This document shows, in pieces, positions 52,171 through 61,862 of a DNA stretch of 64,000 nt. The notes beneath the pieces are model-generated. The model did not search any database, was not told where the DNA came from, and saw only the letters and a program-made list of their open reading frames with translations. The stretch is from Henriciella sp045287255 (lineage in GTDB: Bacteria; Pseudomonadota; Alphaproteobacteria; Caulobacterales; Hyphomonadaceae). The stretch's first letter is position 1; each line of letters opens with the position of its first letter. Location of the stretch: contig NZ_CP137142.1 of assembly GCF_045287255.1 (NCBI RefSeq), forward strand, positions 1,116,001 through 1,180,000. The letters are read 5' to 3'. The position numbers and the translations under genes were made by a program.

Positions 52171-54851
52171 CCGCGCGACCACCATCCACGTTTCTTTTTC
52201 TTGGGTGCAGCGGTTTCCAGCACGGGTTCAGTCGTAACCGGCTGTTCTTCTACTGTTGGTTCAAGAGCAGGTTTCGTTTCTACTTCGACCGCAGCAGGCT
52301 CAGGTGTTTCCTCAGGCTCAATGGCGACGATCGGAGCTTCTTCCGCTTCTGCTGGAGCAGGTGTCTCTGCCTTTGGTTCTGGGTCAGGTGTTGCAGTCTC
52401 ATCTGATCCTGCGTTCACGACCTCCAAACCCTCTGCGCTTTCATCGATCGGACTTTCTGCCTCAACGGAAGTCTCTTCTGCGCTTGCTTCTGCTTGAGCC
52501 TCTTCAGTCCGAACTTCATCACGGTTCGGGCGCTTACGACGGCGGCGACGGCGTTTGCGGCTTGTGCCACCCTCACCATCTTCAGAGACTGTTTCAGAGG
52601 CTTCAGGTTTTTCGGGCTCGCTCACTGGTTTGGTTGCCATTGGCAGGGCTACAGCACTGGCCTTCAGGCCACCTTCAGCGGCTTCTGGCAGGGCTGGCGG
52701 CTCATCGCCGAGCATAGTGTCTAGGCTAAGCGATAGACCATCGAGCAGGGCACCGCCATCAGCGGGCGGTGGTCCAACTTCAATGCCATCGCGGCGACGT
52801 CTGCGGCCGCCCCGGCGTCCACGACGGCGACGCTTGCGCTTACCGCCTTCTTCGCCTTCAGAGTCACTTCTTGTCTCTTGGTCGTCTTCATCCGATGCAG
52901 GCAGAAGCTCGGCGTCTTCCTCGGCATCATCTTCTTCGGTTGGCAGCAGGTGATCGTCCTCATCCCCGACCAGGAATTCGGCGCGATTCGTCTTCCGGCG
53001 ACGACGGCGGGCTTTTGGATCCTTGTCCGCATCCAGTTGGAAGTCACCCGGGATCATCTCCCCATCAGACTTAATCGCAATGGTGAACCCGGCTTCTTCT
53101 TCGATGGCTGAAATCTGATCGCGCTTGGAGTTCAGTAGGTAGAGCGCCACATCGGTTGGTGCCGTAACGGTCAAACCGCGCAGGCCATACCCTGCGGCGC
53201 GCGCCTCAATGGCGCGAAGAAGCTGCAGTGCTGCAGATGGGATAGAGCGACGACGCCCCGTTCCGTCACAGACATCGCATTTCTCGGAGGTAGACTGCAA
53301 GACACCGGCGCGGCGCCGCTGACGCGAGATTTCCATCAGGCCGAATTGCGAGATGCGATTGTTCTGAACGCGCGCCCGATCGAGCTTCAGGCACTCTTTC
53401 ATCTTCTTCTCGACAGCGCGATTATTCTTGTTCTCGTCCATGTCGATGAAGTCGATCACGACAAGGCCCGCGAGGTCGCGCAAACGCATCTGGCGGCAGG
53501 CTTCTTCTGCTGCTTCCAGATTGGTCCGCAGGGCTGTGTGCTCAATAGAGCGTTCCTTGGTGGACTTGCCCGAGTTCACATCGATGGCGACCAGTGCTTC
53601 AGTCTGATTGATGACCAGATAGCCGCCAGATTTCATCTGTACGACGGGCGAGAAGACCGAGTCTAGCTCACCTTCAACGCCTTCAGAGACGAAAAGCGGA
53701 GCAGGAGAGGTCCAGCGTTTCACCTTGCGGGCCTGTGTCGGCATCAAGGTCTTGGCGAGGTCCTTGGCTTCGCGGTACGCCGTGTCACCCTGAACGATGA
53801 CTTCTTCAATCTCGCGGTCGAACATATCCCGCATGGCGCGATGGACGAGACCGCCTTCCTCATGAATCAGGGCTGGTGCAACTGAATCCATTGTCGTCGA
53901 ACGGATTTTTGCCCATAGGTTCTGGAGGTAGTCATAGTCGCGGCGAATTTCCGACTTTGTCCGCTTGGCCCCGGCCGTGCGAACAATAAGCCCCATACCT
54001 TTCGGCACTTCCAGGCCATCCATGATCGTCTTGAGGCGCTTACGGTCTGCGCCATTTGGAATTTTGCGGGAGATGCCACCACCGCGTGGCGTGTTTGGCA
54101 TCAGGACCGAATAACGACCTGCCAGAGACAGATAGGTTGTCAGCGCCGCGCCTTTATTGCCGCGCTCTTCCTTAACGACCTGAACCAGCAGGATCTGACG
54201 GCGGCGGATAACTTCTTGAATCTTGTAACGTTTCGTCAGGGATGAGCCACGCGTCTTACGGGCCGGGCGCTTGCGACGGGCTGCGCGGGCAGGCTTTTTC
54301 TCGCCGCTATCCTCGCTCGCCTCTTCTGTTTCATCCTCGCCAGTGCTGGCGTCAGAGGACTTTTCGTCATCTGTAGCTTCAGCGGTATCACCTTCGCCGT
54401 CATCATCTGCGTCGATGACATCAAGTTCGCTCGCTTCGCTGACCTCATCAGAGGCGTCGCTGTCCTCTGTATCGTCGTCAGTGTCATCTTCAGCGCTTGC
54501 ATCAGACTCCTCCTCGTCGAGATCATCCTCGTCGTCAGGGTCTTCATCTGCGGCTTCTTCAGCCTCGCGCGCAGCTTCTTCTAGCAGGGCCTCGCGGTCT
54601 TCCTGTGGAAGCTGGTAATAGTCGGGATGAATCTCGCTAAAGGCGAGGAAGCCATGGCGATTGCCGCCATACTCCACAAAACAGGCCTGTAGAGAGGGTT
54701 CTACGCGTGTGACTTTTGCCAGATAAATGTTGCCACGAAGCTGTTCATTGCCTGTGGTTTCAAAATCAAAATCTTCAATGCGGCCGTCGTTGACCAGTGC
54801 GACACGGGTCTCTTCCGGGTGGACCGCGTCGATCAGCATTTGCTTTTTCAT
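52167..54851 (-). CDS. rne: Ribonuclease E
   Basis: An 894-residue endoribonuclease that nucleates the RNA degradosome. The N-terminal S1 domain is split by a very acidic insert (about residues 90-184) followed by a basic segment. The catalytic core has LVAIDVNSGKST and LVVIDFIDMDENKN, whose aspartates bind magnesium, and the zinc-link CDVCDGTG. The C-terminal half is low-complexity with arginine-rich RNA-binding blocks (KRKRRRRGRRGGRRRRR) and acidic repeats. It ends with RGWWSRG; a C-terminal GWW peptide binds PNPase in Caulobacter crescentus. Starts at 54851; the 5' region is long and untranslated. Confidence 0.95.
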   Translation of the reverse strand: MKKQMLIDAVHPEETRVALVNDGRIEDFDFETTGNEQLRGNIYLAKVTRVEPSLQACFVEYGGNRHGFLAFSEIHPDYYQLPQEDREALLEEAAREAEEAADEDPDDEDDLDEEESDASAEDDTDDDTEDSDASDEVSEASELDVIDADDDGEGDTAEATDDEKSSDASTGEDETEEASEDSGEKKPARAARRKRPARKTRGSSLTKRYKIQEVIRRRQILLVQVVKEERGNKGAALTTYLSLAGRYSVLMPNTPRGGGISRKIPNGADRKRLKTIMDGLEVPKGMGLIVRTAGAKRTKSEIRRDYDYLQNLWAKIRSTTMDSVAPALIHEEGGLVHRAMRDMFDREIEEVIVQGDTAYREAKDLAKTLMPTQARKVKRWTSPAPLFVSEGVEGELDSVFSPVVQMKSGGYLVINQTEALVAIDVNSGKSTKERSIEHTALRTNLEAAEEACRQMRLRDLAGLVVIDFIDMDENKNNRAVEKKMKECLKLDRARVQNNRISQFGLMEISRQRRRAGVLQSTSEKCDVCDGTGRRRSIPSAALQLLRAIEARAAGYGLRGLTVTAPTDVALYLLNSKRDQISAIEEEAGFTIAIKSDGEMIPGDFQLDADKDPKARRRRRKTNRAEFLVGDEDDHLLPTEEDDAEEDAELLPASDEDDQETRSDSEGEEGGKRKRRRRGRRGGRRRRRDGIEVGPPPADGGALLDGLSLSLDTMLGDEPPALPEAAEGGLKASAVALPMATKPVSEPEKPEASETVSEDGEGGTSRKRRRRRRKRPNRDEVRTEEAQAEASAEETSVEAESPIDESAEGLEVVNAGSDETATPDPEPKAETPAPAEAEEAPIVAIEPEETPEPAAVEVETKPALEPTVEEQPVTTEPVLETAAPKKKKRGWWSRG

Positions 54852-55220
54852 GTAAGTGAACCTTGAGAACCGGCGGCGCCAGCGCCCGGTCCATCACCGG
54901 GAATAGGCCATGCTCGCCAGAGAAATGTGTAGGGGTGCGTGACAGGCCACCACAGAGGACCGCAGCCGATTGCCGGGCAGTCGAGGGGGTGGAGGATACA
55001 GTCATCGCGCTCATCTTGTTTATTCCGGTCTGGACGGTGTGCAGGGTGTTAGGCCTGATCACAATGCCCATCGGGGAAGTCTGTTGATCCCATACGGGAT
55101 TACCCCATAAATGCACCTGCTCGGATTAAAATAAAACCCCCTTTCTGTCCGAACGCTGATTTTCCCTGCTTTAGGTATTTGTCCCTAGCCTGAAATAGCG
55201 CACGTATTGCGTCTTTTTTA
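54852..55220. other. Gene-free region upstream of rne
   Basis: This stretch holds no credible gene. It should contain the rne promoter and a long untranslated leader, as usual for RNase E whose message is autoregulated by its 5' UTR. A small palindrome, ATCCC-ATAC-GGGAT, is present at about 55088-55101. No promoter could be fixed with confidence. Confidence 0.5.
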
Positions 55221-55222
55221 AC

Positions 55223-55251
55223 TTGACCCGTGAGTGTCTCAGGCCTATTTC
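55223..55251 (+). promoter_or_regulatory. Possible promoter of the decarboxylase leader
   Basis: TTGACC (55223-55228) and TATTTC (55246-55251) are 17 bases apart. The -10 element is poor (three of six), so this is only a proposal. It would start a transcript carrying the structured leader and small ORF below. Confidence 0.3.
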
Positions 55252-55365
55252 CCGCGCCTGACAAGCAAGCGAACCACGACGGGCATTGAGCCGTCAGTAC
55301 GGGGGAGCCCAACTGTCTTCACTTTCAATGCCGGTACGCCGGTCTTGCTTTGCGAGGATACTGGG

Positions 55366-55518
55366 ATGACTCATCCGACGGCCTATCTGGCCCTGGCCGC
55401 TTCCGGTCAACTGATCAAGAAGATTGATATCGCGTTCGATACGTCGACGCTCCTATACGGGACCTTTGCCAAGGATGCCGATTACATGGCAGCCGTGGCT
55501 GAACTTTCCAGGCTGTAG
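55366..55518 (+). CDS. Small leader ORF before the decarboxylase gene
   Basis: A 50-residue frame beginning MTHPTAYLALAASGQLIKKI and ending ELSRL. GAGG lies eight bases before its ATG and third codon positions are mostly G or C as in neighbouring genes. A longer reading from GTG 55234 is possible but lacks a ribosome site. A perfect hairpin GCGGGC-CGTT-GCCCGC (55518-55533) overlaps its stop codon. It ends 102 bases before an ornithine-decarboxylase-like gene, so it may be a regulatory leader peptide, comparable in position to speFL of gammaproteobacteria, though unrelated in sequence. Confidence 0.45.
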   Translation: MTHPTAYLALAASGQLIKKIDIAFDTSTLLYGTFAKDADYMAAVAELSRL

Positions 55519-55533
55519 CGGGCCGTTGCCCGC
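55518..55533 (+). promoter_or_regulatory. Leader hairpin overlapping the small ORF stop
   Basis: GCGGGC and GCCCGC form a perfect 6-bp stem with CGTT loop; no T-tract follows. Further hairpins TCAGGC/GCCTGA and GACGG/CCGTC lie upstream at 55239-55301. Confidence 0.55.
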
Positions 55534-55620
55534 CTAATCCGATCGCGCCAGCCGCTGCCTGATAAGGCTCGTCTGACCTTTGTTTATTGCTTTTGCAGTA
55601 TCCCTTTGCGGACTTTTGCT

Positions 55621-56817
55621 ATGTTTAATTCAGTTTCTCACGCGCATCTTGCGCAGCCCACGACCCTTCCTGATTTCGACCGCCCGTCCGGTCTGCCTGC
55701 CTTTAACTCGGTTGAGGAGGCGATTGCCGCCTATGACGGGGATGATGCGATTCATGTGCTGTATCCGCAGGTGATTGCGGCGGCGGCGGAGACCTTCCTG
55801 TCCGGCTTTCCGGGCAAGGTGCTCTATGCGGTCAAGGCGAACCCGCACCCGGCGGTTTTGCGTATCCTGTGGAGCGCCGGCCTTCGCCATTTCGATGTAG
55901 CCTCGATCCGTGAGATTGATCTTGTGCAAAGTGTTGCCCCGGATGCTGATCTGTTCCTCATGCACCCGATCAAGTCGCGCAAAACCATTGCCCACGCCTA
56001 TGCACAGGGTGTGCGTCATATGGCGCTCGATTGCCAGGCGGAGCTGGCCAAGATTCTCGATGAGACGCAGAGCGCTGATGATCTCAACCTTCACATCCGT
56101 TTGGCAGTGCCAAGTGATGGTGCCGCCATGCCACTGGCCGGAAAGTTCGGGGCTGAGTTCAATGAGGCGGTTGATCTGCTGCGCACGGCACGGCCTTTCG
56201 CGGTAAAACTCGGCGTATGCTTCCATGTCGGCAGCCAGTGCATGGATACAGAGGCTTATGCCCGGGCGCTTGGCTATGTCCGACAACTTGCTGATGCGGC
56301 GGGTGTGTCGATTGATAGCGTTGATTGTGGCGGTGGTTTCCCGGTTGCCTATCCGGGCATGGTCCCGCCAGCCATGGGCGACTATTTCGCGACTATCCGT
56401 GAAGCGCTGGCAGAAAACGGATTTGCCGATCTTGAAATCCTTGGCGAGCCAGGCCGGGCGCTCTGTGCTGAAGGCGGTTCAACGCTGACACGGGTTGAGC
56501 TGCGCAAGGGCAGCGACCTCTATCTCAATGACGGATCGTACGGGTCGCTGTTCGATGCGGCGCAGTGCAGCTGGAAATTTCCGGTGCGCTGTGTTTCGAG
56601 GCCTACCTCTGAAGACCAGGGCATACAAGCCTTCCGTATGTTTGGGCCAACCTGCGATAGCCTTGATGTCATGGAGGGGCCATTCACCTTGCCAGCTGAC
56701 ATTGATGAAGGTGACTGGATCGAGGTTCAACACCTCGGTGCCTATGGACAGGCGCTGGCAACTGACTTCAACGGCTTCCAGTCTGAATCCACTGTCGCAG
56801 TGATGAATCGCGTCTAG
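55621..56817 (+). CDS. Type III PLP-dependent decarboxylase, ornithine decarboxylase-like
   Basis: A 398-residue alanine-racemase-fold decarboxylase. The PLP lysine is in VLYAVKANPHP, and HVGSQC, GGGFPVAYPG, LGEPGRALCAEGG and the active-site cysteine motif FGPTCDSLD follow. This combination fits eukaryotic-type ornithine (or diaminobutyrate/lysine) decarboxylases making putrescine or cadaverine, not diaminopimelate decarboxylase. ATG 55621. A structured leader with a small ORF precedes it. Its stop shares CTAG with the TetR gene. Confidence 0.88.
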   Translation: MFNSVSHAHLAQPTTLPDFDRPSGLPAFNSVEEAIAAYDGDDAIHVLYPQVIAAAAETFLSGFPGKVLYAVKANPHPAVLRILWSAGLRHFDVASIREIDLVQSVAPDADLFLMHPIKSRKTIAHAYAQGVRHMALDCQAELAKILDETQSADDLNLHIRLAVPSDGAAMPLAGKFGAEFNEAVDLLRTARPFAVKLGVCFHVGSQCMDTEAYARALGYVRQLADAAGVSIDSVDCGGGFPVAYPGMVPPAMGDYFATIREALAENGFADLEILGEPGRALCAEGGSTLTRVELRKGSDLYLNDGSYGSLFDAAQCSWKFPVRCVSRPTSEDQGIQAFRMFGPTCDSLDVMEGPFTLPADIDEGDWIEVQHLGAYGQALATDFNGFQSESTVAVMNRV

Positions 56818-57446
56818 GCTTTAAGTCCATTGAGCAGAACATCGATATGGGTCTCGCAATAGGCCTCAAGGTCGATCGGTTCGAATGTATCGAAAATCGT
56901 TTTCCAGAGGGCAGCCACCAAGCCGCCGGCCATTGCGATTTTCATCAAGCCGTGCCCCTCGACGGTGCGAAACTCGCCAGTCCTAATGCCGTGTTCAATG
57001 ATCCCTTTGAAAAGGGCTTTGCCGCGAGACATGACGTTTTCATAGTAAAACTGGGCAATGTGCGGGAATTGCGGACCCTCGGCCATGATCAGACGCATGA
57101 TATGGCGGCGTTCTGTGTTCAGGACATTGCGATAGAAAAACCGCATCTGCATACGCAGCATGTCCTCTGCTGAGGCATCAGGCGTCGCCACGAGTTCGGA
57201 TTGCAGCTTCTCAAGTGTCGGGAGCATTTTCTCCCGCACCATGCCTTCGAACAGGGCTTCCTTACTGTCAAAATAAAGATAGAGCGTACCTTTCGAGATG
57301 CCCGCCTGCTCTGCCACCGTGTCCATCTTGGACAGAGCAAACCCATCACGTGCAAACACGGTCAGCGCGGCATCGACAATGTCTAGTCGGCGCTGCTCCT
57401 TGCGGGCCTCGCGGCGGGATTCGGCAGGGGTTTTTGCTTCGGTCAC
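56814..57446 (-). CDS. TetR/AcrR-family regulator of the efflux operon
   Basis: A 210-residue repressor. The N-terminal helix-turn-helix reads AEQAGISKGTLYLYFDSKEALF. The C-terminal ligand domain (about 90-205) resembles the TetR_C_7 type. It is the last gene of an HlyD-RND-TetR operon, 3 bases after the RND stop, and likely represses the operon through the palindrome at 61849. Confidence 0.9.
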   Translation of the reverse strand: MTEAKTPAESRREARKEQRRLDIVDAALTVFARDGFALSKMDTVAEQAGISKGTLYLYFDSKEALFEGMVREKMLPTLEKLQSELVATPDASAEDMLRMQMRFFYRNVLNTERRHIMRLIMAEGPQFPHIAQFYYENVMSRGKALFKGIIEHGIRTGEFRTVEGHGLMKIAMAGGLVAALWKTIFDTFEPIDLEAYCETHIDVLLNGLKA

Positions 57447-57449
57447 AAG

Positions 57450-60400
57450 CTATTCCGCAGGTTGTTTGGGGTTTTCCGTCCCGGTGAGCATTGATTTGAG
57501 CATGTTCGACAGATTGCGCAAATCCTCAATAATCAGGGCAATTGCTGGGGTGACGAAAATCACCATCAGTCCAGAGATGACAATGCCAAAGCCCAGACTG
57601 ACGCCCATCGGGATCAGGAATTGCGCTTGTGGGCTGGTCTCAAACAGCAGTGGGCCAAGGCCCAGAGCGGTTGTCAGTGTGGTGAGCAGGATCGGGCGGA
57701 AACGGCGTGCAGAAGCTTCAGCCATTGCATCAACTGGGGCGACACCGTCGCGCCTGCGAACATTATAGAGATCGATGAGGACGACTGACGCATTCACCGC
57801 CACCCCGGCCAGCGCAACGATCCCGAAGATCGAAACGAAAGACAGGGGATAACCCAGTATAAAGTGGCCAAGAATCGCACCAGCAACACCAAGCGGAATG
57901 GACACAAGGATGGCTATCGGCTGCAAGTAAGAGCGCATCTGCGTTGCGACCAAGGCATAGATGATGACCAAGACAACGAGAAAGGCATTGGCTAGGCTTG
58001 CGAGGTCTTCACTTTGCTCACGCGTCGCGCCGGCCTGACTCCAACGCAGGCTTGGATAGGCCGCTTCAATCTCCGGCATAATATCTTGCAGAATCTGATT
58101 GTTCGCGATGGTCGATGTTGTGATGGCTTCGTCGACATCGGCTGTCACGGTCACAACTCGGCGTCCATCAATCCGTTGTATGGATGAGAAGGAGCGGCTT
58201 TCTTCAATCTCGGCGACAGTGAAGAGCGGTGCCTCGCCGCCATCGCTTAGGCGAACACGAAACTCATCAAGTGCTTGCAGACTTTGTCGCGCGGTTTCCG
58301 GATAGCGGACAAAGACACGAACCTCTTCGCGCCCCCGCTGAATGCGCTGAACCTCTTCACCAAAGAAGGCCTGGCGGACTTGCCGGGCAACATCTGCGGG
58401 CTGCAGGCCAGCAGCACGTCCGGCGTCGGTCAGCTCGAAAACGAATTGGCGTTTGCCAAGATCGAAACTGTCTTCAATCTCGTTGACACCCGCCATTTCG
58501 CCGATGCGAGCTTTCAGTGTATCTGCGGCAGCAATCAGCGTGTCTTCATCCTGTGCTGCGAGTTCAAACTCGATGTCATTGCCGAAGTTCGCGGCTGAGG
58601 CGTTGAAGCTGATTTTCTCTGCGCCCTCGATTGTTCCCAATTGCTCTCGCCATAGGCGTTCAATCTCAGCCGCCGAAGTTCGCCTCGCGCCAAAGGGCAC
58701 CAGCTCAATCTGGATTTGACCAACATTCTCAGCGGCACTGAAACCACCGCCGCCTTGTGGCCCGCCAGCTGGGACTGTCTGACCGCCTGCAGTGGACGAA
58801 ACGGACAGGAAAAGAACTTCGCCGCGTTCTTTCTCAGCCAAGTGTTCGACTTCAATTGCAGCCGCTTCCAGCTTGGCAACGGCCTCCTGTGTACGCGCAA
58901 AAGGCGTGCCCTCGGGCATGGTCACTGTGGCTGAAATCTCATTGCCTTCAATGCTTGGGAAGAAGATGAACTTAACGACGCCACTGGATACCAGACCGAG
59001 ACATGCAATCACGAATGCGGCAGCGGCACCTGCCGTGGCATAACGCCAGCGTGCGAGAAACCGAACACCCGGTTGGATCAGGTATTCAGAAGCTTGTCGC
59101 AGGCGGCGGGCAACACGCCACTGAATGAACCTGACAGGCCCACGAGACCATGCCCCGCCATGAGAAAGGTGGCTGGGCAGGATGAAGAAGGCTTCGACCA
59201 GAGAGATCGCCAGAACGCAAATCACAACGATTGGAATAGCGCGTGCGATCTCACCAAAGGTTCCACCCACAAAGAGCAGGGGCGCGAAGGCGGCAACAGT
59301 CGTCATGACCCCGACGAGAACTGGAGCAAACACGCCAGTGACGCCTTTAATCGCAGCATCCATGCCACTTAGGCCCGTCAGGCGTTCAGCGTCGATATTC
59401 TCCCCGATCACGATGGCATCATCAACCACCAGACCCAGAACAATGATCAGGCCAAACAGCGAGACCATGGTGATAGTCACGCCTGCTGTCCCAAACAGCA
59501 TGAAGCCACCCATAAAGGCTGTGGTAATGCCGACGCAGACCCAGACGGCGAGTTTCAGGTCCAGCATCAGGATAAGGAACATAAATACCAGAGCGAACCC
59601 GAAGAGGGCATTCCGCAACAGTAGGTTGACGCGTTCCTCAAGGATCGCCGTCTGGTCACGGAACTCGATAATCTCCACACCTTGGGGGGGCGTATAGGTT
59701 TCCAGATAAGCATCCACAGCGGCTTTGACTTTGAGAACATCCTCAGCCTCGGCGCGGCTGACTTCGACGAAGATCGCAGGCAGGCCATTATAAGTGTTGA
59801 CCACCTGATCACGTGTGAAGCCGTCGCGCACCACGGCAATGTCAGACAGCAGGATTTTCGAACCGTCTGGATCGGTGCGTACAACGATGGTTTCAAACTC
59901 ATCGCCGGTCTCGCGAAGCTGGTTGGTGCGCAGCAGGATTTCACCACCTTCGGTAACGATGGAGCCACCTGCCAGGTCCAGTGAGCTTGCGCGCACAGCA
60001 GTCGCGACTTCAGAAAAACTCAGCCCGTAATTGCGAAGTGTGTCTTCGCTAACCTCGATTGATATCTCATAATCCCGGTCACCTGCCAGTCCGACCAGAG
60101 AGACGCCCGGTTGGGTTAGAAGATCACGTTCGAGTTCCTCTGCCGCTTTGCGGAGCTCCATCGGTGGGATCGTTCCCGTTACAACGAGTGAGACGACGCC
60201 TGAAGTGGGCTCAACGGATTGTACGACAAAGCGCTCTGCGTTTTCGGGAGGAAACTGCGCTAGTCGTTCAACCGCAGACTGGATGTCATCTTTTACGATT
60301 TGATTATCGGCAAAGTCCTGTACTTCAACCGTTACTGTGCCGATGTTCTCTGCGGCAATGGAAGTGACTTTCTTGACGCCATCAATGCCCAGAACCGCTT

Positions 60401-60644
60401 CTTCCACGCGTCGTGTAATGCCTTCCTCAACCTCGGCAGGTGTCGCGCCGGGGTAGGGCACGCTGACAGTGATGATGCCTGGATCAATTGTTGGGAAAAC
60501 CTGCGAGCGCAGACTGCTGGCGGCAAGGAAGCCGCCAAACAGTAAGACAACCATAAGCAGGTTTGCCGCGACCGGATTGCGAATGAACCAGCCGATCAAG
60601 CCACCAGCATGTGCTGTATCAGGAGATGAGGGTTCAGCCGGCAT
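57450..60644 (-). CDS. RND-family efflux permease
   Basis: A 1064-residue inner-membrane pump. The N-terminal helix (WFIRNPVAANLLMVVLLFGG), the large periplasmic loops and LVVDDAIVIGENID in the transmembrane proton-relay region mark a member of the AcrB/MexB superfamily; the text is closest to the MdtB/HAE-2-like divergent group often next to HlyD proteins. ATG 60644 has GGGAGG upstream. It overlaps the HlyD gene by 11 bases. It would export drugs or toxic compounds using proton motive force; an outer-membrane partner is not encoded here. Confidence 0.93.
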   Translation of the reverse strand: MPAEPSSPDTAHAGGLIGWFIRNPVAANLLMVVLLFGGFLAASSLRSQVFPTIDPGIITVSVPYPGATPAEVEEGITRRVEEAVLGIDGVKKVTSIAAENIGTVTVEVQDFADNQIVKDDIQSAVERLAQFPPENAERFVVQSVEPTSGVVSLVVTGTIPPMELRKAAEELERDLLTQPGVSLVGLAGDRDYEISIEVSEDTLRNYGLSFSEVATAVRASSLDLAGGSIVTEGGEILLRTNQLRETGDEFETIVVRTDPDGSKILLSDIAVVRDGFTRDQVVNTYNGLPAIFVEVSRAEAEDVLKVKAAVDAYLETYTPPQGVEIIEFRDQTAILEERVNLLLRNALFGFALVFMFLILMLDLKLAVWVCVGITTAFMGGFMLFGTAGVTITMVSLFGLIIVLGLVVDDAIVIGENIDAERLTGLSGMDAAIKGVTGVFAPVLVGVMTTVAAFAPLLFVGGTFGEIARAIPIVVICVLAISLVEAFFILPSHLSHGGAWSRGPVRFIQWRVARRLRQASEYLIQPGVRFLARWRYATAGAAAAFVIACLGLVSSGVVKFIFFPSIEGNEISATVTMPEGTPFARTQEAVAKLEAAAIEVEHLAEKERGEVLFLSVSSTAGGQTVPAGGPQGGGGFSAAENVGQIQIELVPFGARRTSAAEIERLWREQLGTIEGAEKISFNASAANFGNDIEFELAAQDEDTLIAAADTLKARIGEMAGVNEIEDSFDLGKRQFVFELTDAGRAAGLQPADVARQVRQAFFGEEVQRIQRGREEVRVFVRYPETARQSLQALDEFRVRLSDGGEAPLFTVAEIEESRSFSSIQRIDGRRVVTVTADVDEAITTSTIANNQILQDIMPEIEAAYPSLRWSQAGATREQSEDLASLANAFLVVLVIIYALVATQMRSYLQPIAILVSIPLGVAGAILGHFILGYPLSFVSIFGIVALAGVAVNASVVLIDLYNVRRRDGVAPVDAMAEASARRFRPILLTTLTTALGLGPLLFETSPQAQFLIPMGVSLGFGIVISGLMVIFVTPAIALIIEDLRNLSNMLKSMLTGTENPKQPAE

Positions 60645-61806
60645 TTGAACCTCCCGCAACCTTGCGGTCTTCGCTTGTGGTTCGGCGACTGACCTTCATG
60701 CCCTCATAGCCTTCAACAGGAGGCAGGGTGATGACCCCTTCGCCATAATCAAAGCCTTGTACGACAGCATCGCTGCCGCGTTCTCCCAGTCTGATCAGGC
60801 TTCGGCGCTCGAGCGCGCCATTGACGATGACCCATACCTCATTGCGCCCAAAGAAGGATGAGGCGGGAATGACCATAGCGTCTGCCACCGGGTCGGCTTG
60901 CATGGTGACGTCTATGAAGTCTCCAACTGTCACCCCCGCCAGCGTGTCCAGGGAGATAAAAGCTGTTGCTAGTCGCGTGCGGGCGTCCAGGGTGGCGTCC
61001 AGGCGCGTTACGATGCCGTTTATGTTGTCAACGCCATTACCGCGCGGTGTCAGGGTCGCCGTACGCCCGATCAGAGGTGTTAGGCTCGCAATCTGCTCTG
61101 TAGAAAGGGGCGCGCGCACTTCAACACTGTTGAGGGCGTATAGGTCTCCGACTGAGACATTTGGGGCCACCACCTGACCCTCATTGAGGGTGGTTGAGAG
61201 TACGCGCGCATCAGCAGACGCTGTAATGCGTGTGCGGGTAAGGGCTAGTTGAGAAGTCTTTTGTGCGGCCTGGGCGCTGGCAAGACGGCTGCGCGCGGCG
61301 GCAATTTGCGGTTTACGGGCAGCAAGATCAGTGATCGGGCGCCCGGGGAAGAGTTCCTGCCACTCTTCAATCGCCAATTGCGCCTCTGCTTCAAGCAGAG
61401 CCAGATCAGATACAGCGCTGGCAATATTCGCTTCAGCTTGCTCAACCGCAAGCTCATAGTCGGATGGATCAATGCGGAACAAGACCTCGCCTTGCGCCAC
61501 GGTTGCGCCCGGTTTGAAGTTCGGACTGACATAGATCACTCGTCCGCCGACCTGCGGGGTTATGCGAGTCTGTGTTTGGGATTGAATCACCCCGTTCAAC
61601 TGAACCGTAGCGGCGTAGGTTTCGCGGGTCGGGATCACGGCAGAAACATCTGTCGAGCGTTCTGAGGCGGCTTGAATTTGGCCAGGTGGTGGAGCCCCAT
61701 TCTTGGCTTTCAAGGCATTGGTCAGGAATAGAGCAACGCCAATAACGGCGATGACGAAAACGAGTTGTATTCCTCCGACGATCCAGCCTTTGCGATCATC
61801 TTGCAT
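60634..61806 (-). CDS. HlyD/MFP efflux adaptor
   Basis: A 390-residue periplasmic membrane-fusion protein. It has an N-terminal membrane anchor (GWIVGGIQLVFVIAVIGVALFL), a coiled-coil hairpin of about 100-190 (QAEANIASAVSDLALLEAEA), and a beta-barrel with VVAPNVSVGDLYAL. It connects the RND pump to an outer-membrane channel. ATG 61806 has GGAG seven bases upstream. First gene of the three-gene operon. Confidence 0.92.
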   Translation of the reverse strand: MQDDRKGWIVGGIQLVFVIAVIGVALFLTNALKAKNGAPPPGQIQAASERSTDVSAVIPTRETYAATVQLNGVIQSQTQTRITPQVGGRVIYVSPNFKPGATVAQGEVLFRIDPSDYELAVEQAEANIASAVSDLALLEAEAQLAIEEWQELFPGRPITDLAARKPQIAAARSRLASAQAAQKTSQLALTRTRITASADARVLSTTLNEGQVVAPNVSVGDLYALNSVEVRAPLSTEQIASLTPLIGRTATLTPRGNGVDNINGIVTRLDATLDARTRLATAFISLDTLAGVTVGDFIDVTMQADPVADAMVIPASSFFGRNEVWVIVNGALERRSLIRLGERGSDAVVQGFDYGEGVITLPPVEGYEGMKVSRRTTSEDRKVAGGSNAG

Positions 61807-61848
61807 GTTTTGGCTCCGCTAACCTACTGCAGTGCAGCGATAAATATG

Positions 61849-61862
61849 ACTGACTGGTCAGT
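61849..61862. promoter_or_regulatory. Probable TetR operator of the efflux operon
   Basis: ACTGACTGGTCAGT consists of ACTGAC and GTCAGT around a two-base centre, 42 bases upstream of the HlyD start and facing the divergent FAH gene. ACTGAC-type palindromes are common sites for AcrR/TetR proteins, and a TetR gene ends this operon. Confidence 0.55.

Noticed and set aside
54236..54618. Serine-rich and other frames opposite the acidic insert of RNase E
   Set aside because: Low-complexity reverse reading of the Asp/Glu-rich repeat; not a gene.
55100..55312. A 70-residue minus-strand frame upstream of rne
   Set aside because: No ribosome site, no motif, and it would overlap the structured leader of the divergent gene.
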